Source of the DNA: Chloranthus sessilifolius
Taxonomy: Eukaryota > Streptophyta > Magnoliopsida > Chloranthales > Chloranthaceae
Direction: 5' to 3'
NCBI GenBank assembly: GCA_021018995.1
Contig: CM037596.1
Location: 100,485,416 to 100,549,415 of the forward strand
DNA: 64,000 bases
Shown: one piece after another, positions 36,049 through 48,000 of the stretch
Layout: each line of letters opens with the position of its first letter
Position numbering within the stretch: the stretch's first letter is position 1
Notes under the pieces: generated by a model
What the model was told of the DNA's origin: nothing
What the model saw: the letters and a program-made list of their open reading frames with translations, nothing else
Database searches by the model: none
Position numbers and translations under genes: made by a program

Positions 36049-39000
36049 ATGAAACAAATTGAGATAATGGCTGTTATATTGGATTTGGATGGGACCCTCT
36101 TGAATACAGGTGAGTTTACTATGATTTAATTCATGGGTTTTCTTTGGTGTTTTGACTTGTACTAAAAACTTTTGTGTATAATATGAAGAAAAAGCATCAT
36201 CAGATGTTTTGAAAAATTACTTAGCAAAATTTGGGAAGGTTGTTGATAGAGAAAAAGAAGATAGGAGGTTGGGGATGATGCATAAGGAGTCATCAGCTGC
36301 CGTTGTTAACGATTATGAGCTTCCATTAACGGCTGAGGAGTTTTCAGCCGAGATCGTGCCTTTGTATAAGGAGAAGTAAGTAGTGAGAAGCTTTCTTGTC
36401 CTACATTTTTATTTTGATTATCTTCGTTGTGGCTTAATTAGCTAAATTGTAAGGCTCTCAACAGGTCGGGTCAGCTGTTATCCGGCCCGTCCAGCCCGTT
36501 TTTCTATTGGGTTGACCACATAAACTTGACCCATTGGGTTGGATCGGGCATCAAGCTTTTGACCTGACTTTCAGGTTGGGTTAGGGTCGGGTTGGGTCAG
36601 GTCAACTAAATTGGGACGGGCAAAACTCTGCGAAACCCTAGTAATCTCGATAATTTATGTATGTATAATCATGGTATCAAATGTTGGCCGATACCAATAC
36701 ATATCGATTTTTCGGCAAACCGATATACATATCGAGTATCCAACTCGATATCGGTATTGGCTGATATGGGCTCGTATCGGCCGATGGGTATCAAGTATCA
36801 GTTGATACCTATATTTTCCTTTTTTAAAAATAAAATGGGCCGATCCGTACCGGTCGATACGTATATTTCCTCCAAGGACCGATCCGATACCGAATTTGTT
36901 ACCTTGTGTATAATGTAAAGGAATTAGGGGGGTTTCGATAATTTTTTATTGGGTTGGGTCGGGTTTGGTCAGGTTGCATTAATTATAGGGTTGGATCGGG
37001 CATATACCTTAACTTGTTGGGCAGCATTGAACTGACACGACCCGACCGGGTCCATTGACAAGCCTCCACCACCCACTGGATTTTATTACAAGAGATGTAA
37101 TGGAGCAAAAGACTAGAACTATCAAGAACGAATAGATATCTATGTACAATTAGGTTTTAATTCATAGTAAAATTTATAAAATAACAATTTGTGCTAAAAA
37201 AGATTTTTTTTACATTAACAAAAAAGGAATTAAAAAATAAATGGTATGTGTGCTTAACACACAAACAAACATATAATTGAGTCATGGAAGAGACGTGTGG
37301 AAAACTTTTATACTTTTGTGTACTTGAAGAGACGTATGAAAAATGTATAGTGTTATTTTGAGAACAGTTTTATGGACAAAGTGGCTGATGTGGCGCCTAA
37401 TTATGTTGTAACACGTCAGCCCCTGCACTTTGTCCTCAAAAATTTTGTCCTAGCTTTGTACTTTTTATGTGCAAAATGTCCTTTTATTTATTATCAGTTT
37501 TGTGTTGTTAATGGACAGGCTTGGTCCGGCTCACAGCCAGCAACCCGACCTTGAAAAGTACAAGTCTTTTGGCTAATAAACTCAGGTCGACCTAGATCGG
37601 GCAGAGTTTGAATTAGAGCTCAAACAAGCCTTTATAAGTTATATTACTATATATTAATCGAAATTTGCAAGGCTTAAAACCGAAATTGAACCGAACCAAA
37701 TAGATCCAGCTTCAGTCGGTTTAGTTCGGTTTTCGATTTGGTTATATCTTTTTAATTTATTTTTAATTTTTGGTTTTCGTGCTATTAGGTTCTGTTTTCT
37801 CTCCCTACTCTATCGCTTTTCGGCATCCAAAATCGAAATTGAACCGATCCAAAATCGATTTCGGTTTGATTTCGGATCCATTTTTTCGGTTCAGTTTTTG
37901 GTTTTTTTTTTCACCCCAGCTCCATGTGCCACTAAACCCATCTTTTGTATGCCCTGTGTCGTAGTTTCTTTAGGTCTGGTCCCATGCATTTTGTTGAACC
38001 TATTGTACAGTGTACTGCTCCTCTATTCCAAAATTTCCAAATGCTTTGGGTGCCATGTGTCAAATTTTCAGGCCTAGTGTAGGCGTCTACCCGAACCTGC
38101 CATCCCTCTATTTTCAGATGCATAATTGTATTTATATCAAGTGAACTTAGCTAAGGAAAATTATAAACGGACTACAGAATTGTTGAGGATAAGGTGCGGG
38201 TAGCTGACGTGGCGTAACTTGACTGATTGCACCAACCTGCATTAATTAAGTCTCACCGCACTTGCAATCAATTGTGTCACGCCACATCAGCCGCTTGCAC
38301 TTTGTCTGCATAAAATCTGTCCCCTATATACTAGGGTCCTTTAACTAAATACATGTATTAATTAATTTTAGGAGGGCCTTGATGCATATAATTGCTATGT
38401 TGTAGGTGGTCACAGGCAACAACACTTCCAGGCGCCAATCGCCTTATCAGGCACCTTTGTGAGCATGGAGTTCCATTTGCACTCGCTTCAAACTCCAAGA
38501 GAGAACATATAGACGTTAAAATATCGTATCAAAAAGGTTGTCTTTTGCCTCCTATATTTATTATCATTATGGTTTTTTTTTTTTTGAAAAATTATTTTTA
38601 TTATATATAAAAGCTAAACTAGTGCCTCGAAGAGTCCGAATAATTACTAGATAAAACCCAAGGACTTGCTATATGGAAAATCGCACTTCCCAGAGAAAAT
38701 CAGAATAGGTATTTGGGTGGCTTAAGAAATTCAAATGCAAAGGAAAAAACCTATACTCAGAGCAAACCGAAATGTCCAGGAAAGCACGAAAACTCAGCTG
38801 GGTTGAGTATATTGAAGACTAAAAAAAATCTTGACTTTGTCAACTCGATGGAAAAGGTTTCATCCTCCAATGGAGGACGGTGAGCGGCCTCCATGTAATC
38901 CCACATGGAGCTCCATGAGGATATATATATATATATATATTTGAAAAAATATTTCAGTAAATTTTTTATATGAACTTATATGAGTTACTCTAATAACTCA

Positions 39001-42000
39001 GTTAAGTAACTCAAAACTCGAAAAATTGACTTTTCCATCGAGTCTACTCAAAACTATGCCAGTTTGTGTCGAGTCAGCCAAATTCCGAGTGACTCGACCC
39101 AGTTTTTAAACCATAGTTGACACCATTGCTTCATGTATGATGTGATATGAAGAGGAAGAGATCTAGGAGAAGTAGAAAATTTAGCATATAAATTAGACAC
39201 ATTTTATTTCTTCAATTCCAAGCAAAAAGAGAATGCATTCAGAAAAACTAGTGTATGTTTGTTTTTTAATAACTTAGGTGACTGGGTGTCTTAGAGCACC
39301 TGACTAATCCGAGGGGCACATGCCTGCCCCAAGTTAGCATGTGTCGTGTCAACATGGGATCAAACCCTAGGGTGGCTTCAAGAGAGGGATTCGAACTTAG
39401 ACCTCTCGCTTGAGGGAGGTACCAAATAATTAGTGTTTCTTGAGGAACCCACAAAAATCTCAAAGTTTCTTATTTTCAATATAATTTATAAAAAAATGTT
39501 CTAGGGTCCATAACCTATTTCCTTTTTTCTATTAGGGCTTTTAAATAGTGTACAATTAATAAAATAATCTGACATATATTAGTCAAATAACATCTTAAAG
39601 TTAAGAAAGCATTTATAAAAAAATATGAGACTCGTTTTCTTTATCATGAGGCAATTAATTAAGTAATTGAGTCAAAGAATCCCCTCTTTTTTGGACATTT
39701 TTTTTCTGCCCCCATGTTCCTTACTCTTCTCTTTTATTATGTCTTTTGATTCTTCTTTCATTGAGACCTAGGGTTCCATGAATCTTGATCTTATATCTTT
39801 TCTTTTTCATCTTCTTAATATATAGTTTTAATTTCTTTTAAAGAAAAACCCTCTAATTAAAATACTGCCTATATTACTTGAACATGTTAACCAAATATGG
39901 TGTAGACACTAGATACAATATGGATTACTCCCTAAGCGATGGACATCATTGACTACACTATTTGTAAATTTTCAAATATTATTTTCAATGGTCATGATCT
40001 TAAGGCATTTCCATCACCATTGAACCACCTTTTTTCTGTCTTTTGACCTCCTACTAGATACAATATGTATATAGCTACAAAATAGTTAAGCAGATAACAT
40101 AACTCAAATTTAGCTGTAATCATAAGGTAAAGAAAAAATTTACATGACTCTCTTATAGCTTAATACCTTCAACAATATGAACAGATGGTTATTTTATTTG
40201 CTTTTGTTCATATTTGGTTTGCTCAACATTTATATAGGTTATTGATAGTTGACAAAAATAATATGTTGCAAACTTTTTTACATAGGTTGGAAGGAATCAT
40301 TTTCAGTTATTCTTGGAGGCGATGAAGTCAAATTTGGAAAACCATCTCCTGACATGTAAGATTTCCAAGTTTGATTTGGTTAAGATATAGTTGTTCTATA
40401 TTTAATTTCTTACCTTGATTTGAGATAATAAATATTGATTTCATAGTTTTATTTGGTTAAGATATAGTTGTTCTATATTTAATTTCTTACCTTGATTTTG
40501 GATAATAAATATTGATTTCAAAGTTTTATTTCTCATTTGAACTATTGTTTTGGAAATGAAAGAAATTTGCTTTTTCATAAAGGGCATGACCAATTAATTA
40601 CCTTGACGGTCTTCCCAACTTCCAAAAAAGGTGTCATATAGAGCCGAAACCATTGAACAAGGGGGCATTGTACTAAACATGGATCAAAATGCTGGAAAAC
40701 CGATATGTATCGTCCGAGCCCAAAACCGATACATATCGGATGATACGTATCGGTATCGGATAGTACCGGACGATACATTAAATGTATCGTCCCGTTCCTC
40801 ACATACAAATGACTGATACGGTACATTGACGATACGGTACATTCAATGTATCGTATAGGTGGCCTCTGGTACGTATCGGTATCAGATGAAATTTTGATCC
40901 CTGGTACTGAGTTCAGCCTTTTACTTTTCAAACGATAAAAATCGCAAAGTAGAGATCATATTTCAATTTCCTCTAGTACATATATATACCCCTAATCAAA
41001 CTCTTGGATGCCATGTGGCACCTTTCTTAAAGGTTGGGACAGTGATAAATGTAGTCCATGCGATTGTGAACATTTTTTGGTAGCTCTAAACGTGCCCACA
41101 CGTTCTCCAAAAGTGAAGCGCCTACATCAGAGACCCCTTAAAACCCATTGATTGGGTTGCATCATATGATGGAGATCGTGTTTCACCCCGATCTTCCACA
41201 CAAAGGATCTTGAAATAATGTAGCACCTATTAGACAACCAGTTTTTGATTTCATATGTCACATATCCCCAAAAAAAGCCCCTAAATCACATTTGAATGTG
41301 ATATTTGCCATTCTACACAAGGTCCAATTTTTTGGAATCTGTGAGATTGAATCTAAAATTGACTGTCTGATAGGTGCGACATGATCTCAAGACCAATTTT
41401 TGGAAAATTGGAGTGAAACACGATATCCATCGTCTGATTCGACACAATCAATGATTTTTAAGGGGTTGCACACGCACGCGCTTTGAGAGAACGCGTGGGC
41501 GCGACTAGAGCTACCCAACATTTTTGGATAAGAGAAATATATTTTATGTGCTTTGAGAATTTATCATGCTGTTAAAGGTCAATATATAGAAGTATTGATC
41601 GAGAAACAATATCTGAAGGATTTGGAAAATAATAAAAGCTTAGGAGAGAAAAAAATACGTCTTGCTAGTGTCAAAGAGATGAAATTAAGCAATAATAATA
41701 ATAATGATGATACTAAATATATTTGTTTGTCTCTCCTCTATTGCTAAGATTTCTGGAGGCAGCAAAGAGGATGGGTGTAGACGCAACACGTTGCCTCGTG
41801 ATCGAAGATTCTGTGTAAGTCAATCGAAAAACCAATTGTTTTTATTCCATTGTTTCAAAATTATATAATGATACATTTTGATTATTTAATCATAGAGGCT
41901 GACTCCGATGACTGCCATGTGCCATATATATTTGATCAATCTAAGTAGGCCAACTAGCAATCCATCAATAATACATATCTCAACTAAAAAGTTACACTTA

Positions 42001-45000
42001 TACAATGATTCTAATGATTTGATTGGTGCATTTTTAATTTTAATGAACAATTGCTTATTTCAGAATATATAGATCGGATGATTTAGATCTTCCAATGTGT
42101 ATTTTTTGAACCACTTTAGTTTAATATATGAACTATCATCTTGATGACTTAGATTACTCAAAGATATCTGCTTATGTGACCTAGTCAGTGGATTTTATAG
42201 AATAACCTGTTTAATAGTTGTCCTGTGCTATTATTCCATAATTTTACGGGTCCCTACATGATAATTTCTAGTGGGCATCTAAAAATTTAGAGGGCTGCTA
42301 TGGACGCACAACTTACTTCTTCTCGTACGCTTAAAAAGAAAATAGAATAGTGTACAGATAGCCAAAGTTGGTGTGCACCCAAAATTTTTTATTTTGTATA
42401 ATAAAAGAAACACAAAATCAGGAAAGTTTGTGTGCACCAAAAAGATGCTATGAGCCAATGACTACACTTTTTGATAAATGATACATATTTTTTTTATCTT
42501 TATTAGCTACACTAAAGTAAAATGAATTATCATTATTTTGTCACTAATTGGTGTGTGAATAGAAAATGTTAGTGTGCAACAAAAAATGGTGTGTAAGAAA
42601 AAAAAAATGGTGTGCACATAATAGCTTTAAAAATTTATTATGTAACTATTTTTTTTTCTTTCTAATATCATCTATTTAAATTTCCGATCAGTGTTGGGGT
42701 TACAGCGGGGAAGAATGCCGGAATGAAAGTTGTAGCCGTTCCATCTCTCTTAACACAAGCCGGTCGATATTCCATAGCTGATTGTGTGCTTAATTCACTT
42801 TTAGAGCTCCGGCCCGAACAGTGGGGTCTTCCACCATTCGAAGATTGTGCGTCTCCATTTAGCTACTCTAGTTAGTAATTGGAGGACTTGTTCGATGTGA
42901 AAACACCATCAAAGCCACATGATTTGAAGGTCATGATCTTAAGATCTATTGTGCAAAATATTAGCACAAAACTCAATTTGTATCATATGATTCAACACAA
43001 TCAACCATTGAATCAGATAATGGCCCTTGACTGCATTCAGTCATATGATAAAAATAATCTTTGGTGCCAATCCTTTTTACATAGGATCATTAGATCATGG
43101 CCTTCGAATCGGACGGCTTAGATGGTGTTTTCACATGGAGCAAGTTTCCAAAATACAAGTCTTTCTTTTAAATCATGTTGAAGGGCTAACTTCTCTTTTG
43201 GGTGTCATTAGTTTTTTCATGGCCTGCCTAAATTAATTGATTCTAATCTTTGTAGGGGTGCAAAGTGCATTGCCGATCGAACCAATGTGTATTGAAGGTT
43301 TGATTAGCGAGGGAGTTACTCAAGAAGGCCATACTTTCTTCAATATAGTAGCCGGTGAGTAAGAGAGCTGTTATGAGCACATGACTTTTTCCTTGCCACA
43401 CACCATTTCTAATGGCATGCCAACTTTTAGATCCACACACCATATAATGAATTCAGTAATAACAATAATAATAATAAAATTTTGCTTTGTTTTGGGTAAT
43501 AAAAATATAAAATATGGATTACTTACCAAAAAAAAATTTCATAGCAGTTTTTTATGCGCACAAACTTGGTCTAACTTTCCGTATGGTTAAATAAAATAAG
43601 TTTTTTCTAAGCGCACACCAACTTTTGCTGGCTGCACAGCCCTTTTTTTCTTCTTGAATGTGCACGAAAAAAGTGGTGTGCTCGTAGCAGCTGTGTTAAG
43701 TAAAGGGTATCTGTTTTTACAATAGAGAATATGTAGGTGTCAAAACTATTGATTGCTTTGAATAAGATGTGGAGATAATATTTGTGGAGATAATATTTCT
43801 TCTCAATCTTGCATTAGACCTTGAGATCATGAGCTTCCTTCAGATGACTTAGATGTTGATTCCATGTGGCACAAATTTCAAAAAAGTTATATATTGTGCC
43901 ACATGGTTCTCGAGTCACTTTTTGAAATGCATGTCACGTGAAATCAACATCTGAGTCGTCTAATGGTACGTTGATCATCTCAAGTTTTATTATAAGGATG
44001 ATTAACTGGGATGAAAAATAATTTACATCCTCTAATTCAAAGCAATCAATCAGTTTTACATGTGAAAACTCACTAGCAAGGTATAAAAAATCGGCCGATA
44101 TGGATACGTATCTATATCTCGTATTATTGGCCGATATGCCTTGGTCAAAATTTATTTTTTTATTTTTTTAAATAGGCCGATACGTATCGGTATTGACCTC
44201 GAGAAAATCGATACCCGAGACCAATACTGATACCCGTGGTGCTCTTCTGATCCCCTCATAACATTGGTGCCACAAAATATCCCCTTGGACAAAACTATTA
44301 AAAGTTGCATCATTGATGGAAATTGGAACGTCGATGAAGTTGTCAGAATAATTGGGGCGTCTGTGGGCGCCACCATTATCAATAGCAAACCATGGACCGA
44401 TGGTGAAGATAAGATTTTCTGGCAGCTTACTCCCAATGACCAATTCACTTCAGCCTCCGCGTGAAATTCCTTAAGAGCCCACCATGACATTAGTCTAATT
44501 TGGAAAGATTTGTAGAAATGTCCAATCCCAACGAAAATGAAGGTTTTTAGTTGGAAAGTCTTCCATTCTGGAGTGTCTGTGGACTCCATGATCAAGACTC
44601 GCAAAGTTCCTATTGTCTCTAGATGCAATCTATGGCTTAGGAATAAGGAAACTCTTTAGCATCTATTTCTCCATTGCCCTCTTACTGCTAAATTATGGGA
44701 CCACTTTACAAATATTTTTCAAATCCCTAATTCTGGTACCAACATCTTCCTCCAAGTTAAATATTGGCTAAACTTCAAGAAGAAAAATCAAGTTGATAAC
44801 ATTAGAGGTATGCTTCCATGGATTATCCTTTGGTGTTTGGCAAGCTCGTAATACAGTTAGATTTGAGGGGACTAAAGTTTCAAAAGAAACTTTGATCTGA
44901 TCCGTAACTCAATGGATATATGACATAGATGGTATCACTGTGACAATCATGAATAATTCTTCTTCTTTGGAGCACATTTTATATAATTTTGGCTTATATT

Positions 45001-48000
45001 GTCGACCGCCGATCAAACCCAAAATTATTTAGACTAAATGGACTCCTCCGAATCAAGGATACAAGCTCAATGTCAACGGCTCTAGTTCTAGCGATTCCTT
45101 CAATAGCGCCGAAGCGAAAGATCTTTTGGACGGAATAAGAATGACGAGCAATATGAGTCTCTCTCCTCTCTATATGGAGTCTGATTCAAAGCTTTTGTTG
45201 AACATTTTTTCTAGTAACAGTTATCCTTGGAGAATTGAACATATCACTAGAGAGTGTCGGTCTCTCCTATCATCTTTCTCATGGTCGATCAATCATATTT
45301 TTAGAGAAGTGAATAGAGTCGCGAACTCTCTTACTGGTTTTGCAAATGCCAACTTAAATTCTACGATTTTGATGACTTAAATGGATTGTCCTCTTCCTAC
45401 CCGTCTGTGTCTCCATGATGACAAATTTGGTCTTCCCACTATGTTATTCGTTTGTAATTTAGGTGTTCTGTTGACCTTATTTGAGGGGGTGATGGCTATG
45501 CCAAAGCTCTCTAATGAGGTCGGGAGTTTCTTTTTTTGTTGTATTTTTTCTTTGTTTTTAATACAATTGCTCAATTAGCAAAAAAAAATGTACATTTATT
45601 ATTACTTTTTGAAATAAAATTGATCAAATACGCATTATTTTAAAAATATTGTCAAAATAGGGATCAATTTCAAGTAATTTCCAAAACAAGGATATGACCA
45701 TATCCTTGTTTTGGTAAATATTTTCCTTATTTACCCAAATAGGGATATGACAATATTCATAACCCTATTTTGGTAAATATTTTAAATTAACCCCTATTTT
45801 GATAAATATTTTACAAATTGATAATTTCTTTGGTGAAATTTATAAAAAATATATCTGTTATGTTCTTTGGTGAATCATATCGTGTAATCTATATTTTTTA
45901 TTTTGTCTTAATTTTTATTGTAAAATGATCAGATAATACTTCATTGGTATCTCTTCCTGATCAAGTTTCGGGAGTTTATCTTGGTTGGGCCACACTCGGC
46001 GATAATGTATTCAAGATTGTCGTGAGCATTGGATGGGATCTTCAGTCGGGTATCGCTAAGAGAGTAATCGTAAGTCAATCACAAACTAATAAGTAATTAG
46101 TGAGTTAAATTTAAAATAATATCTAAATTTTTATAAATTTTAAATATTTAAAATTATAATATCTATCATATATAAATCTTTTATTTTCATACATCATTGA
46201 AATGATTGATTGATAGAGTACAATAATTTTAAAAGTGACAATGAGTTGAATGGCTAACATTTTAGCACCACAAGCTAAGCCTTAAGACAAAAATATTGGG
46301 GCTTAGCATCTAGCTGGTCAAACTAGATTAGCCCAGCTTGATTATATTATTAATTAGTAGTCTATGAATAAAAAAGTATCAATACATTTAAATAATTATA
46401 TGTTTTCTAATAATTGTAAATGTATGAAAGAATCCTAGCTAAAGATCCTAAATGCAAAGTTTCAAAACTCGGTATCAGCCTCCGGATCGGTGGGCCCAAA
46501 ATAATTACTTGTATCGGCCAATAAGATTCAAAAAATAGTAAACAACAAAGGAAAAAAAAAATCTAAAAAAGGTAAATTAGAAAAGTTATTCAGAAAAATA
46601 ATAATAAATAAAAACCTCACACGATTTTTATAGTTGGAAAAATAGTATAAAAATTAGAAAAATTACATAAATTGAATGTAACTAGGGTACTAATAAAAAT
46701 CCATTATTCAAGTTTTATTTATTTTTAAATACTGTTTGATGAAACTTAGGGATGCAAGCTTTGAACCGAACACCAAAACCGAATCGAAAACCAAAACTGA
46801 ACCGAAAACCAAGGGTCCTGAACCAAACTGTACCACACCGAAAACCGACACAAACTGAACCCAACCGAACCCCAAATCGGTTCGGTTTCGGTTTGGGTGG
46901 CTCGAAACCGAAAACTGTGGGGGTAGGTTGAGTAAATCGAAAAAACCAAAAGAATCGAAAAAAAAAACCCTAAAAAAATATAAAAAGTAGGTATTTTACC
47001 TACACCGAACCAATCGGTTTCAGTTTCGGTTTCAGAAAAAAAAAATGAACCGAACCGAATGGGTTTCAATTCGGTTTCGTTTTGAAGTGTATCGAACCGA
47101 ACACCAAAAAATTCGAGTTTGATTCAGCACACCAAACTTGCATCCCTAATTAAACTGAATCTCTACAACTTAATAAAGGGCCTTACAATCACTCAATAGA
47201 GATATTAGCTGTCTTTGGGATTGCTATTTGGAGGCAAAAAGCAGCGCTTTGCTCTAGCACAAAGCAATTTAGTATGGGCATGTTTGTAAGTGCTCTTAGC
47301 TCTTTCGGAGAGTGAAAGAGCCGAATTTGGGTATCTTTGAAAGAGCAATTTAAACATGCTTTAAGTAGCACCAAAACTAATTCTTATAAGGGTTTTTTGC
47401 AAATACCCCCCTATATTATGCTGAAATTGCATAAAACCCCGAGTTATTTCTATTTACACTGCACCCCCTACTTTTATGTTTCCTTTATGAATACCCCATG
47501 TTGTTAAATGGCAGTTAACTAGGCGTCATTTCTTCAATTAAATGACGCATTTTCCCTTACTTAATATTATATACAAAATGACCATCATATTTTTCCCAAC
47601 TTTGATCGCATTTTAAACGGTGGATAAGTATTAGATCCTGTCCAAAATTTTTTGGTGAAACATGATTGATCTCCTCTAAGTTATCGTGTTACATGATTTT
47701 CGATTTGGGTGTCCATGATACTCAGTTGGTTCATAACAATGGTAAGGTCGGGATGGTACAAACAGGGTAGTATTTTAGCGCTACGCACGAGTCAAGCGAG
47801 CGTTATGGACATCCAAATAAAAAATCAGGTAGTACGACAACTTGTAGGAGATTAATCATGTTCCACCCAAAAAATTTGGACAAGATCCGATACTTATCTA
47901 CCGTTTAAAATGCGGTCAAAGTTGGGAAAAATATAATGATCATTTTGTATATAATGTTAAGTAAGGGCAAACAAGTCATTTAAATAAAAAAATGACGCCT

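Noticed and set aside
39380-39445. tRNA gene on the minus strand
   Set aside because: Only the B box fits; no cloverleaf forms, and related copies with the same non-tRNA body show it to be SINE-like.
43027-43236. Short plus-strand open frame in intron 6
   Set aside because: It lies entirely in a foldback MITE arm; the same text recurs at 18043-18437 on both strands.
44152-44628. 158-residue minus-strand open frame
   Set aside because: It is the shadow of the plus-strand LINE plus MITE sequence.
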